From Xanthobacteraceae bacterium (GTDB taxonomy: Bacteria; Pseudomonadota; Alphaproteobacteria; Rhizobiales; Xanthobacteraceae): 5,976 bases of DNA. Made by a program: the position numbers and the translations under genes. Shown here piece by piece: positions 5,829 through 5,976 of the stretch (position 1 is its first letter; every line of letters starts with the position of its first letter). Location of the stretch: contig JAICQA010000178.1 of NCBI GenBank assembly GCA_025929595.1, forward strand, positions 1-5,976, in the 5' to 3' direction. The notes beneath the pieces were generated by a model that did not search any database, was not told where the DNA came from, and saw nothing but the letters and a program-made list of their open reading frames with translations.

Positions 5829-5976
5829 ATGAGAAAAGGCGGCATGGCCGACACTGTCCGGACCGGAACCGTCGCGCGCAGATCCTTCGTGGAGTCGCTG
5901 GCCGTCTATCTGCGTCCGCGCGTCGTTATCATCCTGCTGCTTGGCTTTTCCTCTGGCCTGCCGCTCGCGCTCTCCG
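5829..5976 (+). CDS. ampG: AmpG-like muropeptide permease (MFS), 5' part only
   Basis: AmpG is an inner-membrane major facilitator that brings GlcNAc-anhydroMurNAc peptides from the periplasm into the cytoplasm for wall recycling, and in many species feeds beta-lactamase induction. Only about 49 codons are visible before the window ends. They contain SLAVYLRPRVVIILLLGFSS followed by GLPLALS, the characteristic start of AmpG transmembrane helix 1 (GFSSGLPLAL). Two in-frame ATGs exist. That at 5829 has GGAA 5 bases upstream; that at 5844 has AAAAGG 4 bases upstream and gives MADTVRTG. I give the outer one but cannot decide. It follows rmuC by 33 or 48 bases on the same strand with no terminator seen, so co-transcription is likely. 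With so little sequence, another member of the AmpG-like MFS group remains possible. Confidence 0.85.
   Translation, partial: MRKGGMADTVRTGTVARRSFVESLAVYLRPRVVIILLLGFSSGLPLALS

Overview
The window is a stretch of ordinary chromosomal core genome from a high-GC alphaproteobacterium, most likely of the order Hyphomicrobiales (Rhizobiales), perhaps a Bradyrhizobium/Xanthobacteraceae relative. This rests on strongly GC-biased third positions, the alphaproteobacterial look of the Def, Fmt, TruA and RmuC proteins, and two inverted-repeat elements of the small dispersed kind common in such genomes. The taxonomic placement is inference; I ran no search.

Layout. On the + strand come the 3' end of dapD (1-413) and complete dapE (547-1695), two steps of the succinylase branch of lysine/meso-diaminopimelate (mDAP) synthesis. 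On the - strand, reading right to left, is a compact four-gene operon: def (4481-3963), fmt (3959-3042), a GNAT acetyltransferase (3045-2539) and truA (2535-1747). Gaps are 3 nt, a 4-nt ATGA overlap, and 3 nt. Divergent from def, on the + strand, are rmuC (4614-5795) and the start of an ampG-like muropeptide permease (from 5829 or 5844 to beyond the window end).

How the genes work together. Fmt formylates initiator Met-tRNA, Def removes the formyl group from nascent proteins, and TruA makes pseudouridines 38-40 in tRNA anticodon arms, so the - strand operon serves translation. The GNAT protein in its middle has no known substrate. DapD and DapE make mDAP for the cell wall, and AmpG imports mDAP-containing muropeptides for recycling, so wall precursor metabolism lies at both ends; this may be coincidence. 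RmuC is a membrane-anchored protein of the nuclease-like fold linked to limiting DNA rearrangement.

Non-coding points of note. Two composite inverted repeats, each made of two inward-facing hairpins, flank dapE. The first (453-538) fills much of the dapD-dapE gap and runs into the dapE ribosome binding site. The second (1696-1794) starts one base after the dapE stop codon and runs into the 3' end of truA, whose last 15 residues and stop lie in it. A good sigma-70-type promoter places the predicted transcription start on the A of the def ATG, suggesting a leaderless def mRNA. I found no tRNA or rRNA gene, CRISPR array, transposase gene or convincing new multi-gene system. No gene-free stretch exceeds 133 bases.
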